Shown here: piece by piece, positions 47,603-59,546 of the stretch
How positions within the stretch are numbered: position 1 is the stretch's first letter
Layout of the letters: each line of letters opens with the position of its first letter
Assembly (NCBI RefSeq): GCF_024137965.1
Contig: NZ_CP099975.1
Location: 372,001-436,000, forward strand
Source: Halomonas sp. Y3
GTDB lineage: Bacteria; Pseudomonadota; Gammaproteobacteria; Pseudomonadales; Halomonadaceae
Reading direction: 5' to 3'
DNA length: 64,000 bases
Program-made: the position numbers and the translations under genes
Notes under the pieces: generated by a model
Database searches by the model: none
Seen by the model: the letters and a program-made list of their open reading frames with translations, nothing else
Told to the model about the DNA's origin: nothing

Positions 47603-47833
47603 TTGAGCGCCTGATAGCGCAAGCCACAACGCCTGGCGGCGTCATATGGTTGATTAGGCCTCACACTGTGGCAATCCACCTCGCATCAGCCACGCCCGGT
47701 TAGCGTATACTGTCGAGTAGTCATGATAGACATGACGGTCCTCCGCCCGCCGAGGCGGTAGAACACTCTCTACTTTGCTTTATTCCTGCCGCCTTGCATG
47801 GCGGTCAATTCCGTGTGCGCGGAACACTGATAC
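47603..47833 (+). other. Gap between the two TadG/TadE sets
   Basis: 231 bp with no gene. A TATACT near 47706-47711 could be a -10 element for a separate transcript; a -35 is not clear. Small hairpins near 47745 and 47792. Confidence 0.3.
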
Positions 47834-49753
47834 ATGAGATTACGCAACTTTCATTCAAGTTACGTTAGGCGCAGTGAGTCAGGTGCCGTTGCGATTTCGT
47901 TCGTTATTATATCCAGCCTGGTGCTTTTATGTATTGTGATCGGCCTGGATACCGGGCGGCTCTTTCTGGAACAGCGGCGCCTGCAGACGGTGGCCGACAA
48001 TGCCGCCATGGAGGCAGTCGCGCGCAGCGGGTCGGGGGGTGGGGGCGATGCGGGTGCCCTCGCGCAGCTTGCCGAGGAGAGCGCGGCCCGCAACGGCTTC
48101 GTCGTCGGCGACCGCAGAAGCCTGCAGGTCGAGCGCGGCAGCGTAAGCCAGCAGGATGGCCTGCGCGTCTTTGCTGCCGACGCTGAAGGCGGCGCGGTGC
48201 GCGTGGTGGCGAGGCACGAGGTCCGCACCAGCCTGCTGGCCAACCTGGCGGCCCTGATGCCGGGCAGCGAGGTGCCCGCCTGGACGCCGCTGCGCGCCGA
48301 GGCGGTGGCCAGTCGCGGTGCCTTTGCCGCCTTCAGCGCCGGCACGCGCCTGCTGGGCCTGGATACCGAAAGCTCGCCGCTGCTGGGGCCGCTGCTGGGC
48401 GGCCTGCTGGGCACCCATCTCGACCTCGACGTGCTGAGCCCCGGCGGGCTGCTGGATGTCGGGCTGTCGCTGCTGGAGCTGGTGGAGGGTATGGCCCTGG
48501 TGGGGGTCGATCTGACCGCCGTGGGGCTGGACGGCGTGCTTCAGGCCGGTGTAACGGTCGCCGAGCTGCTGGATGTCTCTGTGGCGGTGCTGCAGCAGCG
48601 GGTGGAGAGCGGAGAGCTGGGCAGTGCCGACCTGGCGCTGTTGCGCGACCTGCAGAGTGCGGCCCGCAACGGCTCGACGGAGCTGCAGCAGATCTCTCTG
48701 GAACAGCTGCTGCGCCTGCGCAACGCGGAGGGTGAGGTGCCGAGAGGGGCGCTGGATGTCGACCTGCGGCTGGGCGACCTGCTGGGGGTGGCGCTGATGG
48801 CGGCCAACCGCGGCAACGGTCTGTCTCTGGAGCTGGGGGCGGGGCGGGTGCTGAACAGCCTCGGCAGCCAGGCCGACAACATCGACTCCATGGGGCTGGT
48901 GGTGCGCCTGGGCATTATCGAGCCGCCGCAGATCGCCATCGGCCCGGCAGGCCGCCTGCAGGTGCCTGAGGGCGACCGGCACTGGAAGACCGAGGTCACA
49001 TCCCCCCAGTTGAGTCTGGTGGTGGGCGCCAGGCTCAACCTGGTGCTTGCCGAGCTGGACCTGGGCCTGAGGGTAGATGCCGGCTCCGGCAAGGCGGTGC
49101 TGGAGAGCCTGCAGATGGGCGCGGATGGCCAGCAGCAGGCCAGCCTGCTGGCCAAGCCGGCCCTGGCGGCGGTGCATCTGGGCTCTCTGCAGTCGCTGCA
49201 GGCGCCGTTTTACGCCGGCGGCAGCCTCGATGCTGCAGGCATCGAGAGCGCCCCCATCGAGCCCATCGCCGTGCGCCTGCTGGGCAGTGAGAGTACCGGC
49301 TCCCTGGTCGCCGTGACCATTGCCGCCAGCAGCGTGGCCGGTCAGGGCGGCGACATGGTGGTGCGAGAGAGCGATCCGCAGGCGCTGTTCGAAGGCCCCC
49401 CCTGGCCCGCCTCGCCTACCACCGTGACCGGCGCTTCCGGCGATGCGCTGGGGGGCCTGATCAGCAGCCTGCTGGGCAACCTGGATATTCGCATTCATCT
49501 GCTGGGCGGCGACAGGCAGGGTAGCTGCGGCCTGCTGGGGCTTGGCTGCGTGCTGGACTGGGTGGTCAACGAAGTGGTGCTTGGCGTGCTCGACCCGGTG
49601 GTCAACCTGCTGAGTGCGCTGCTGGCGCCGCTGGTAACGGCGCTCGGCAACCTGGTGGTCGACCCGCTGCTGCGACTGCTGGGTATCCAGCTGGGCAGCA
49701 TGGAGCTGCAGGTGCTGGATGTGCAAATGACGGAAGTGGAGCTGGTACTGTGA
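47834..49753 (+). CDS. TadG-like pilus minor protein 2
   Basis: 639 residues. ESGAVAISFVIISSLVLLCIVIGLDTGRLFLEQRRLQTVADNAAMEAV start, then long Leu/Gly-rich domain sharing IEPPQIAIGPAG and WKTE with protein 1. High GC, unlike protein 1. Ends with GTG overlap to the next gene. Confidence 0.85.
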   Translation: MRLRNFHSSYVRRSESGAVAISFVIISSLVLLCIVIGLDTGRLFLEQRRLQTVADNAAMEAVARSGSGGGGDAGALAQLAEESAARNGFVVGDRRSLQVERGSVSQQDGLRVFAADAEGGAVRVVARHEVRTSLLANLAALMPGSEVPAWTPLRAEAVASRGAFAAFSAGTRLLGLDTESSPLLGPLLGGLLGTHLDLDVLSPGGLLDVGLSLLELVEGMALVGVDLTAVGLDGVLQAGVTVAELLDVSVAVLQQRVESGELGSADLALLRDLQSAARNGSTELQQISLEQLLRLRNAEGEVPRGALDVDLRLGDLLGVALMAANRGNGLSLELGAGRVLNSLGSQADNIDSMGLVVRLGIIEPPQIAIGPAGRLQVPEGDRHWKTEVTSPQLSLVVGARLNLVLAELDLGLRVDAGSGKAVLESLQMGADGQQQASLLAKPALAAVHLGSLQSLQAPFYAGGSLDAAGIESAPIEPIAVRLLGSESTGSLVAVTIAASSVAGQGGDMVVRESDPQALFEGPPWPASPTTVTGASGDALGGLISSLLGNLDIRIHLLGGDRQGSCGLLGLGCVLDWVVNEVVLGVLDPVVNLLSALLAPLVTALGNLVVDPLLRLLGIQLGSMELQVLDVQMTEVELVL

Positions 49754-50025
49754 AGACGATGATGATGGCCGGCGCGCTGGCCCTGCTGTTGGCCGTGGCG
49801 CCTGCGCAGGGGCAGGACGCCTGTGACGAAGCGCGCCTGCAGGTATTGCAGCAGACCATGGAGCAGCGGCTCCGGCAGTGGTCGGCACAGCAGCCCGGTG
49901 AGGCGCTGGCGTGGGCCGAGCAGCTGCAGGAGCGGCGTGGGGAGTATCTGCTGGGAGGGCATCACGGCTGCAGCCTGCTGGAGTCCCTGCATGAGGATCT
50001 GGATACCCGAGGGGTGGCGCGATGA
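49750..50025 (+). CDS. Small secreted Tad-associated protein
   Basis: 91 residues. Signal peptide (MAGALALLLAVAPAQG) and two Cys (DACDEARL, HHGCSLL) that could form a disulfide. GTG start overlaps the TadG-like stop; the stop overlaps the next TadE start (ATGA). No family recognised. Confidence 0.75.
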   Translation: MKTMMMAGALALLLAVAPAQGQDACDEARLQVLQQTMEQRLRQWSAQQPGEALAWAEQLQERRGEYLLGGHHGCSLLESLHEDLDTRGVAR

Positions 50026-50495
50026 ACCGTGAACAACTGAGTACTCGACAGCTGAACCGCAGACGACAGAGCCGTGGACAACAGAGGGGCGCCGTCTCTA
50101 TCGAGTTCGTGCTGCTCTTCCCGCTGCTGCTTGCCATCTTCTATGCGATCATCAGCTATGCGATCAGTTTCGCTCAGCTGCACGTGCTCAACGGCATGGC
50201 GGCAGAGTCCACCCGAGCCGCGGTAGCGGTGGTGACCACAGGGGGCGGCGCTCAGGAGCGCATCGATGGGCGCATCGAGTCGGTGGTCGAGCGCTATAAT
50301 GGCATCCTGCAGGTGGCGGGCTGTGGCGTCGATGGCGACAAGTTCGACTTCGACACCGACACCGCGGAGCTGACGGTCTGCCTGGAAACCGCGGCGCTGC
50401 TGCCCAGCCTGAACATCTTCGGGATTCGGATTCCGCAGATCGACGGGCCGCTGAAGAGCCAGTCCAGCATCCGGCTGGGGCAGCTGGACATCTAG
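50022..50495 (+). CDS. TadE-like pseudopilin 3
   Basis: 157 residues. RGAVSIEFVLLFPLLLAIFYAIISYAISFAQL. Very similar to 47138-47602, so the TadG/TadE set is duplicated. Confidence 0.88.
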   Translation: MNREQLSTRQLNRRRQSRGQQRGAVSIEFVLLFPLLLAIFYAIISYAISFAQLHVLNGMAAESTRAAVAVVTTGGGAQERIDGRIESVVERYNGILQVAGCGVDGDKFDFDTDTAELTVCLETAALLPSLNIFGIRIPQIDGPLKSQSSIRLGQLDI

Positions 50496-50553
50496 CGGGA
50501 TGGCAAGGGCTTCTCGCATCGTAGGCAATCAAGCAACTCAAGGAGAAACAGGG

Positions 50554-51183
50554 ATGACTTTCTACAAGCGCATGGCAACCTGCAAGCGCCTGGCAGCAGG
50601 TACGGTGGCGGCACTGCTGATGAGCGGCGCGGCTCAGGCGGCTGGCCCCTATGCCGGGTTTAGCGTGGGCTATCAGGATATCGACGTGGGTTTCAGCGAG
50701 TCCAGCGCGGAGTTCGGTGATGTGCGCGTCGATGGCCTGGGCGGCAGCGGCGCGCTGTTTCGTGCCGTGGTGGGCTATGACTCCATGAACGTGGCGGCGC
50801 CCTACCTGATCGGCGTGGAAGCCAATATCGCCCAGGGCGGCGCCGATGCCCAGGTGGATGCCGACGGGCTGCGCACCACGCTCTCCGCGGAAGAGAGCTA
50901 CGGCATCGCGGCGCGCTTCGGTGGCCATGTCAGTGATGAGGTGGCGGCTTTCGGCCTGCTGGGCTATCAGCGCACCAGCTTCGAGGCGCGCACCGGCGTG
51001 TTCAGCGAGGATCGCAACTTCGATGGCCTGCGCCTCGGCGCCGGCGCCGACTTCCGGGTGGCGCCGCAGCTCGATCTGCGCGCCCAGTATGCCCGCACCT
51101 GGTACAACAGCCGCACCTTCAATGATGTGAAGTTCGATCCGGAAGAGTCGACCTTCGAGGTAGGCGTGATCTATCGTTTCTGA
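50554..51183 (+). CDS. Outer-membrane beta-barrel protein
   Basis: 209 residues from ATG 50554 (AAGGAG 11 bp upstream). Signal peptide (AAGTVAALLMSGAAQA), then alternating strands typical of an 8-stranded OmpA/OmpW-like barrel with terminal FEVGVIYRF. Role in this locus unknown; possibly a Tad-linked porin. Confidence 0.8.
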   Translation: MTFYKRMATCKRLAAGTVAALLMSGAAQAAGPYAGFSVGYQDIDVGFSESSAEFGDVRVDGLGGSGALFRAVVGYDSMNVAAPYLIGVEANIAQGGADAQVDADGLRTTLSAEESYGIAARFGGHVSDEVAAFGLLGYQRTSFEARTGVFSEDRNFDGLRLGAGADFRVAPQLDLRAQYARTWYNSRTFNDVKFDPEESTFEVGVIYRF

Positions 51184-51209
51184 GCTGAGCCCGCGCGAGG
51201 TGGTGCCGA

Positions 51210-52256
51210 GTGGATAGCCTGACCCTGTTGCTCAAGGATCTTCCCGTGCTGCTGTGGCTGGTGCTGGCGGCGCTGGTGCTGGTCGGCCTGCTGGCCGCCC
51301 TGCTGCTGCGGGAGCTGCACCTGCTGAAGAAGGTGCAGGTCTGCGAGGAAGCGTCGCTCGGCCGTGATGCCACCGCAGGCGGGAGGGCCGGCGATGGCGA
51401 TATCTCGCTGCCGATGTTCAGTCCCCGGGAGCAGCAGCTCTGGGAGGCCCTGGGAGAGGCGCTGGCGGTGCGCGGTACGGAGCCATTCTTTCAGGTGTAC
51501 GTACAGCCTCTCTATCGGCTGGGTGACGGCCGCCTGCTGGGCGGCGAGGCGCTGATCCGCTGGCAGCACGCAGAGCTGGGCCCCATCTCTCCGGGGGAGT
51601 TCATCCCCGTGGCCGAGATGACCGGCCAGATCCTTCAGCTTGACCGCCTGGTGCTGGCCGAGGTGATCGAGTCCCTGTCGCAGGCGCCGCGGGGGCTGTT
51701 GGGGGCGCTACGGCTGAGCGTCAACGCCTCCATCCAGCACTTCTACAGCGTCTCGCTGGTGCACTATATCCGCGAGCTCTGCGACCGACACGGCGTGCCG
51801 ATCTCCTGCCTGGAGCTGGAGGTGACCGAGCATGCCAGCTGCGATGACCTGGAGCGCATCCAGGCCAGCATGCGCCTGGTGCGCTCCTACGGCATGGGGC
51901 TGGCGCTGGATGACTTCGGGACCGGCTACACCTCGCTGCGTTTCCTGCAGAGCCTGCCCTTCGACCGGGTCAAGCTCGACCGCAGCTACGTCAGCCGCAT
52001 CGATCACGACCAGCAGACCCGGCGGCTGCTCTCCTGCCTGGTGGAGATGGCTCATACGCTGGAGATGAGCTGCGTGGCCGAGGGCATCGAGCGGCGCGAG
52101 GAGCTGGAGCAGCTGCGCCGCATGGGCTGCGATGCCGCTCAGGGCTATCTGCTGGGTCGTCCCATGCCCTGGTCGGAGTTCATCGCCCTGGCCGAGCGCA
52201 GCCTGCTGATCAACGGCGAGCCGCTACGGGACCCGCTCAAGGCGATGGCGCGCTAG
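51210..52256 (+). CDS. EAL-domain c-di-GMP phosphodiesterase, membrane-anchored
   Basis: 348 residues, GTG start. One N-terminal membrane helix (LPVLLWLVLAALVLVGLLAAL). EAL domain about residues 90-330 with all expected catalytic elements: GGEALIRW, LSVNAS, ELEVTEH, LDDFGTGY, VKLDRSY, VAEGIER and AQGYLLGRP. Predicted to degrade c-di-GMP, thereby opposing biofilm formation; beside the Tad locus it may regulate pilus or adhesin export. No GGDEF domain. Confidence 0.93.
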   Translation: MDSLTLLLKDLPVLLWLVLAALVLVGLLAALLLRELHLLKKVQVCEEASLGRDATAGGRAGDGDISLPMFSPREQQLWEALGEALAVRGTEPFFQVYVQPLYRLGDGRLLGGEALIRWQHAELGPISPGEFIPVAEMTGQILQLDRLVLAEVIESLSQAPRGLLGALRLSVNASIQHFYSVSLVHYIRELCDRHGVPISCLELEVTEHASCDDLERIQASMRLVRSYGMGLALDDFGTGYTSLRFLQSLPFDRVKLDRSYVSRIDHDQQTRRLLSCLVEMAHTLEMSCVAEGIERREELEQLRRMGCDAAQGYLLGRPMPWSEFIALAERSLLINGEPLRDPLKAMAR

Positions 52257-52280
52257 CCTACCGTTTTTCCTGAAAGCATT

Positions 52281-54991
<2,711 letters not shown>

Positions 54992-55123
54992 GCCGGGTTC
55001 CTCGTTGTGCTGTTGGTGTCTACGAGTGGTGTCGAGTCGTTATAGGTATCAGGGCATGGATCATAGCACCCGCCCTGCGGCGGCGTCATGCGGCCGCCGC
55101 GGCTTGTCGAACGAGCCGGAATA

Positions 55124-55175
55124 AAACATTTGTTTGAATGTGCCGTCTGGCTATGCCAGGATAAAACGGCTGTTT
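55124..55175. promoter_or_regulatory. Two PsrA-like inverted repeats upstream of fabY
   Basis: AAACATTTGTTT (55124-55135) and AAACGGCTGTTT (55164-55175), each inside ATAAAAC-N4-GTTTGA, 40 bp apart. They resemble the (G/C)AAAC-N2-4-GTTT(G/C) sites of the fatty-acid-responsive TetR regulator PsrA. Confidence 0.5.
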
Positions 55176-55194
55176 GAGTCATACGAGTGGTCAT

Positions 55195-55228
55195 GGGCGT
55201 GCCTCGCTGGGGGCGCGCCCTTTTTTTT
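55195..55228 (+). terminator. Orphan intrinsic terminator with T8 tail
   Basis: GGGCGTGCC, 8-nt loop, GGCGCGCCC, then eight T at 55221-55228 on the plus strand. No plus-strand gene precedes it. Confidence 0.7.
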
Positions 55229-55362
55229 CGAGTCTGCTTCGAGTTTCCGGACGTTACATGGGGTTTCAGCTTCCAGTGGCGGACGGCCGGCGTCGCGGCT
55301 AGGGTAAGGAGTGGGTCGCCCCTGGCGGCTATTGATCGGAACCTTTCTCAGGAGGAGAAGAG

Positions 55363-55557
55363 ATGACCCATGACGTGCTGAAGAAACTCGGACTGGCGCT
55401 GCTGGTGGGGCTGCTGACGGCGGGACTGGTGGGCTGCCAGGATGATCCTGGTCCCGCCGAAGAGGCCGGCCAGGAGATCGACGAGGCCATGGAAGACGCC
55501 GGCGAGGGCGTGGAGGAGATGGGCGAGTCGATCCAGGATGCCGCCGAAGGCGACTGA
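55363..55557 (+). CDS. Small lipoprotein, entericidin-like
   Basis: 64 residues. Lipobox GLVGC at about residue 25, then an acidic Glu/Asp/Ala-rich tail. GGAGGAGAAG upstream of ATG. Function unknown. Confidence 0.82.
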   Translation: MTHDVLKKLGLALLVGLLTAGLVGCQDDPGPAEEAGQEIDEAMEDAGEGVEEMGESIQDAAEGD

Positions 55558-55587
55558 TCCTCGGTGTCCGCTCAAGGACCCATGACA

Positions 55588-55619
55588 AGAGAGGCCGGGC
55601 GCCAGCGCCCGGCCTCTCT
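55588..55619. terminator. Strong bidirectional hairpin
   Basis: AGAGAGGCCGGGCG, loop CCAG, CGCCCGGCCTCTCT: 14-bp perfect stem between convergent genes 55363 and 55624. Confidence 0.75.
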
Positions 55620-55623
55620 GCGT

Positions 55624-56487
55624 TCACCCGTTCTGCTCGATGCCCTGGACGTACCAGGGGGCGCCGTCGCGCAGGTCGCGCACCAGGTGCCAGGTCTCGT
55701 TGAACTCGTTGTGCTCGCCGTTCTCGTCGAGGATGCCGTGGAAGATCACGGTGGCCTCGGCCTGCTTGCCGACCTCCTGAACCATGCCCAGCTCGGCAAA
55801 CAGGCGCACCACTTCGGTGCGGTTGTTGGCCGGGTGCTTGTCACGCTCGGCGCGCAGCAGGTTGTAGAGCTCCGGCGTCACGTACTCCTGGATGCCGGAG
55901 AAGTCGTTGTTGTCCCAGGCCCGCTGCAGGGTCATGAAGTGCTCCTTGGCACCGCCCAGGAAGCGTTCGCGGTCGAACCACTCCGGCTCGCTGGCGAAGG
56001 CGGCACCGCCTCCGACGGGAGCGTCGGCCTGGAAGGCCTGGGCAGTGGCGGCGGTCTCATGCTGGGGAGGCTGCTCGGTGCGCGCCTGGGGCGCCGCGCC
56101 ACCGGCACCTGCGCCAGCACCGGCCATGGCGGCGCGGCGGCGCAGGAACCAGATCACCGCGAAGGCCAGGCCGGCGATCAGCAGGATATCCATCATGCGC
56201 AGCTCGTCGAAGGCGCCGCCGAAGAAGAGCGCGGCGAGCAGGCCGCCGGCGAGCAGGCCGCCCAGCATGCCACCCATGCCGCCGCGGCGGGCGCCGGCAG
56301 CAGCGCCCTGCTGCTGGCCCTGGCTGGGGGTGGCCTGCTGCTGGCTGGGTGAAGAGGAGGGCCGGTCGGCGGAGCGGGAGAAGCTGCCGACGTTACCGCC
56401 GCCGCCCATGCGGCGGGCTTCGGCGAATTCGAGGGCCGGGCCGAGGGTAAAGAGGCCGACGACCAGCATGACCAGGAGGTGTCGCAT
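55624..56487 (-). CDS. Tim44-like domain protein
   Basis: 287 residues from ATG 56487. N-terminal signal/helix (LLVMLVVGLFTLGPALEFAEA), a Gly/Ser/Gln-rich stretch, membrane helices (MGGMLGGLLAGGLLAALFFGG; MMDILLIAGLAFAVIWFLRR), then the Tim44-like C-terminal domain (FMTLQRAWDNNDFSGIQEYV...). Function in bacteria unknown. Confidence 0.85.
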   Translation of the reverse strand: MRHLLVMLVVGLFTLGPALEFAEARRMGGGGNVGSFSRSADRPSSSPSQQQATPSQGQQQGAAAGARRGGMGGMLGGLLAGGLLAALFFGGAFDELRMMDILLIAGLAFAVIWFLRRRAAMAGAGAGAGGAAPQARTEQPPQHETAATAQAFQADAPVGGGAAFASEPEWFDRERFLGGAKEHFMTLQRAWDNNDFSGIQEYVTPELYNLLRAERDKHPANNRTEVVRLFAELGMVQEVGKQAEATVIFHGILDENGEHNEFNETWHLVRDLRDGAPWYVQGIEQNG

Positions 56488-56632
56488 CAGAGGGTCTCCA
56501 ATGGTGAGTGATTCATTGTGATTGAGTGGTGAGGAGTCGAGTCGGTTCATTCTACCGGCTATGCTGGTGGCCACCACTACAAACCGACGTTGATAGCCGA
56601 AAACCGACAACGATAACGAAAGGAGTAACGCC

Positions 56633-57208
56633 ATGCGCCTGACGCGAGAAGAGAGTCTGCTGCTGATCGTCGACCTGCAGGCGGGGCTGCTGCCGCTGAT
56701 TGAACACGGCGACCAGGCGGTGACCGAGGCGGCCTGGCTGGGCGGCCTGGCCGAGTTCCTCGAGGTGCCGGTCTGGCTCACCGAGCAGTACCCGGAAGGG
56801 CTCGGCGGCAGCGAGCCGCGCCTGCTGGAGGCGCTGCCCGGCCACCGGCTGTGGCAGAAGCTGACCTTCGACGCCTGCGCCAACCCCGAGTTCTCGGCCG
56901 CCCTGGCCGAGGGCGGCCGGCGCCAGGTGGTGCTGTGCGGCACCGAGGCGCATATCTGCGTGATGCAGACGGGGCTCGGGCTGCTGGCGGCGGGCTATGA
57001 GGTCTACTGGCTGGTCGAGGCCTGCGCCAGCCGCCGTGCCGGCGAGGCGCGCCTGGCCCGAGAGCGCATGGTGCAGGCGGGGGCCGTACCGGTCAGCGCC
57101 GACATGGTGGCCTACGAGTGGCTGCACCGCTGCGATGACGAGCGCTTCAAGCAGGCCCATCGCCGTTTTCTCAAGGGCCGCTCGGCGCGGCCGCTGGTGT
57201 TTGCCTAG
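56633..57208 (+). CDS. Isochorismatase-family hydrolase
   Basis: 191 residues. Catalytic triad elements: Asp in LLIVDLQAG, Lys in LWQKLTFDAC, Cys in GTEAHICVMQT. Likely YcaC/nicotinamidase-like hydrolase of unknown substrate. Confidence 0.88.
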   Translation: MRLTREESLLLIVDLQAGLLPLIEHGDQAVTEAAWLGGLAEFLEVPVWLTEQYPEGLGGSEPRLLEALPGHRLWQKLTFDACANPEFSAALAEGGRRQVVLCGTEAHICVMQTGLGLLAAGYEVYWLVEACASRRAGEARLARERMVQAGAVPVSADMVAYEWLHRCDDERFKQAHRRFLKGRSARPLVFA

Positions 57209-57223
57209 GCTCTGGCGGCGGTA

Positions 57224-57318
57224 GGCGTGGCATCTATCGCCGGATAAATCCGGCTCCTACGGGGTGATGGCGTCGGCCGTGGGCGTGGCATCTATCGCCG
57301 GATAAATCCGGCTCCTAC
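57224..57318. repeat. Pair of REP-like palindromic elements
   Basis: Two exact 37-bp copies (57224-57260 and 57282-57318), each containing the hairpin GCCGGATAAATCCGGC and ending in GGCTCCTAC, the form of REP elements common in Pseudomonas-type genomes. Lies between convergent genes. Confidence 0.85.
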
Positions 57319-57380
57319 GCCTCGGTGTGGGAGCCCGAGTGGTCGGCGATGGAGGGCGCGCTCTGTGCTCCTGAAGCGAG

Positions 57381-58160
57381 TCAGGCGGCGCCTTCCGGGC
57401 GGGTAAAGACCAGGGTGTCGCCCTCGCTCATGGCCGGGCTGTAGGCGTAGCCGGCGACGTTGAAGTCCTTGAGGTCCTCCGGGTCGTCCAGGCGCTCGCG
57501 GATCATCCAGGCCGCCATCAGGCCCCGGGCCTTCTTGGCGTAGAAGCTGATGATCTTGAGCTTGCCGTTCTTCTCGTCCTTGAAGACCGGAGTGATCACC
57601 CTGGCCTTGAGTGCCTTGGCGTCGATGGCCTTGAAGTACTCGTTGGAGGCGAGGTTGACCAGCACCGGGCTGCCGCTCTCGGCCACGGCGTCGTCCAGGG
57701 CCTGGGTCAGGGCGCCCTTCCAGAAGGCGTAGAGATCCTTGCCCGCCGGGTTGGGCAGCTTGGTGCCCATCTCCAGGCGGTAGGGCTGGATCAGGTCCAG
57801 GGGGCGCAGCAGGCCGTAGAGGCCGGAGAGGATGCGCAGGTGCGCCTGGGCGAAGGCGTTGTCGTCGTCGCTGAAGGTTTCGGCGGCGAGCCCTACATAG
57901 ACGTCGCCCTGGAAGGCCTGGACGGCGGGCTTGGCGTTGTCGGCGGTGAAGGGCGTCTGCCATTCGCCGAAGCGGGCGGCGTTGAGGGCGGCCAGCTTGT
58001 CGCTGATGCCCATCAGCTCGCTGAGCCGCTGAGGGGAGTAGTCGCGCAGGATCTCGATCAGCTCGCGGCTGCGGTCGAGGTAGTCCGGCTGGGTGTGGAT
58101 GGCGGTGGTGGCCGGGGTCTCGAAGTCCAGCGACTTGGCGGGCGAGATCACGCTCAGCAT
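57381..58160 (-). CDS. yaaA: Peroxide stress protein YaaA
   Basis: 259 residues. Family hallmarks: [12 protein letters not shown] at the start, [22 protein letters not shown] and [12 protein letters not shown]. Limits free iron and oxidative damage in E. coli. Confidence 0.93.
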   Translation of the reverse strand: MLSVISPAKSLDFETPATTAIHTQPDYLDRSRELIEILRDYSPQRLSELMGISDKLAALNAARFGEWQTPFTADNAKPAVQAFQGDVYVGLAAETFSDDDNAFAQAHLRILSGLYGLLRPLDLIQPYRLEMGTKLPNPAGKDLYAFWKGALTQALDDAVAESGSPVLVNLASNEYFKAIDAKALKARVITPVFKDEKNGKLKIISFYAKKARGLMAAWMIRERLDDPEDLKDFNVAGYAYSPAMSEGDTLVFTRPEGAA

Positions 58161-58260
58161 GGGGGCGCTCCTGATCCGAGGTAAGTGCTGCCGAGTATAT
58201 CAAGAGCGCGGTACTCCCGGGGCTATGGCGGCGATAGCCCCGGGGCGAGGGGGCCGGACC

Positions 58261-59292
58261 TCAGGGGGCCGGGTTGGGCTGGCGCCGATGCACCGCCTCG
58301 ATGGCCTCGAGCACCTCGCTGTCAAGCCGGAGCCCCTCGCTCTCCAGGTTGCTCTCGAGCTGCTCCATGCTGGTGGCGCCAATGATGTTGCTGGTCAGGA
58401 AGGGGCGCGAGTTGACGTAGGCGAGCGCCATCTGAGCCGGGGCCAGGCCGGCATCCCGGGCGATCTGCACGTACTCGGCGGCGGCGGCCTCGGCCTCGGG
58501 GTTGGTGTAGCGCTGGAAGCGCTCGTAGAGGGTCAGGCGCGCCCCCTCGGGTCGAGCGCCGCCCAGGTACTTGCCGGAGAGCACCCCGAAGGCCAGCGGC
58601 GAGTAGGCCAGCAGGCCCACCTGCTCGCGGTGGGCAATCTCGGCCATCCCCACCTCGAAGGTGCGGTTGAGCAGGCTGTAGGGGTTCTGCACCGAGGCGA
58701 CCCGGGGCAGACCCAGGGTCTCGGCCAGGTGCAGGGCGCGCATCACCCCCCAGGGGGTCTCGTTGGAGAGCCCGATGGCGCGCACCTTGCCGGCGTCCAC
58801 CAGCTCCTTGAGGGCGGATAGGCTCTCCTCCAGGTCGGTGCTCTGCTCCTCCTCGTCATGCTCGTAGCCGAGGCGGCCGAAGTAGTTGGTCTTGCGGTCG
58901 GGCCAGTGCAGCTGATAGAGGTCGACGTAGTCGGTCTGCAGGCGCTCGAGGCTCGCGTCGACGGCCTGGTGCAGCTGCTCGCGGCTCAGTCGCGGACCGC
59001 CGCGGATATGGTCGAGGCCCGGCCCCGCCGCCTTGGTGGCAATGATCACGTCGTCGCGGCTGCCGCGCTGCTTCAGCCAGCTGCCGATATAGGCCTCGGT
59101 GCGGCCCTGGGTCTCTGCCTTCGGCGGGACCGGGTACATCTCGGCGGTATCGATGAAGTTGATGCCGAAAGCCACGGCGCGGTCGAGCTGCTCATGGGCC
59201 TCGGCTTCGCTGTTCTGTTCGCCGAAGGTCATGGTGCCAAGGCACAGGCGGCTGACTTCGATGCCGGTGGTGCCCAGCGGACGCGTCTGCAT
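58261..59292 (-). CDS. Aldo/keto reductase, Tas-like
   Basis: 343 residues from ATG 59292 (AGGAAAGAG upstream). Catalytic tetrad visible: Asp and Tyr in FIDTAEMYPVPP, Lys in IIATKAAG, His in LYQLHWPDR. Tas family. Confidence 0.9.
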   Translation of the reverse strand: MQTRPLGTTGIEVSRLCLGTMTFGEQNSEAEAHEQLDRAVAFGINFIDTAEMYPVPPKAETQGRTEAYIGSWLKQRGSRDDVIIATKAAGPGLDHIRGGPRLSREQLHQAVDASLERLQTDYVDLYQLHWPDRKTNYFGRLGYEHDEEEQSTDLEESLSALKELVDAGKVRAIGLSNETPWGVMRALHLAETLGLPRVASVQNPYSLLNRTFEVGMAEIAHREQVGLLAYSPLAFGVLSGKYLGGARPEGARLTLYERFQRYTNPEAEAAAAEYVQIARDAGLAPAQMALAYVNSRPFLTSNIIGATSMEQLESNLESEGLRLDSEVLEAIEAVHRRQPNPAP

Positions 59293-59546
59293 TCTCTCTT
59301 TCCTCTTGCCGGGTGCCCTGAAGGGTAGGGGCATGGGGTAAATGCATGGAGTAAAGGCATGGTAGGGGAGGCCGGCGGGGGCGGCAAATCCCCCCGGGGT
59401 TGAGTCCCGGGCGGGGCGGGCGTATGCTGGCCGCCGCTTGCGCGCCCCAGGATCTCGGGGCGTTTTGCTTTCGCAGATGACAGACGCCGTGCACAGGGTG
59501 GTGCCGGGTGTCTCCACCTTGCGTCAACAGGACTCGGTTACTGGCC

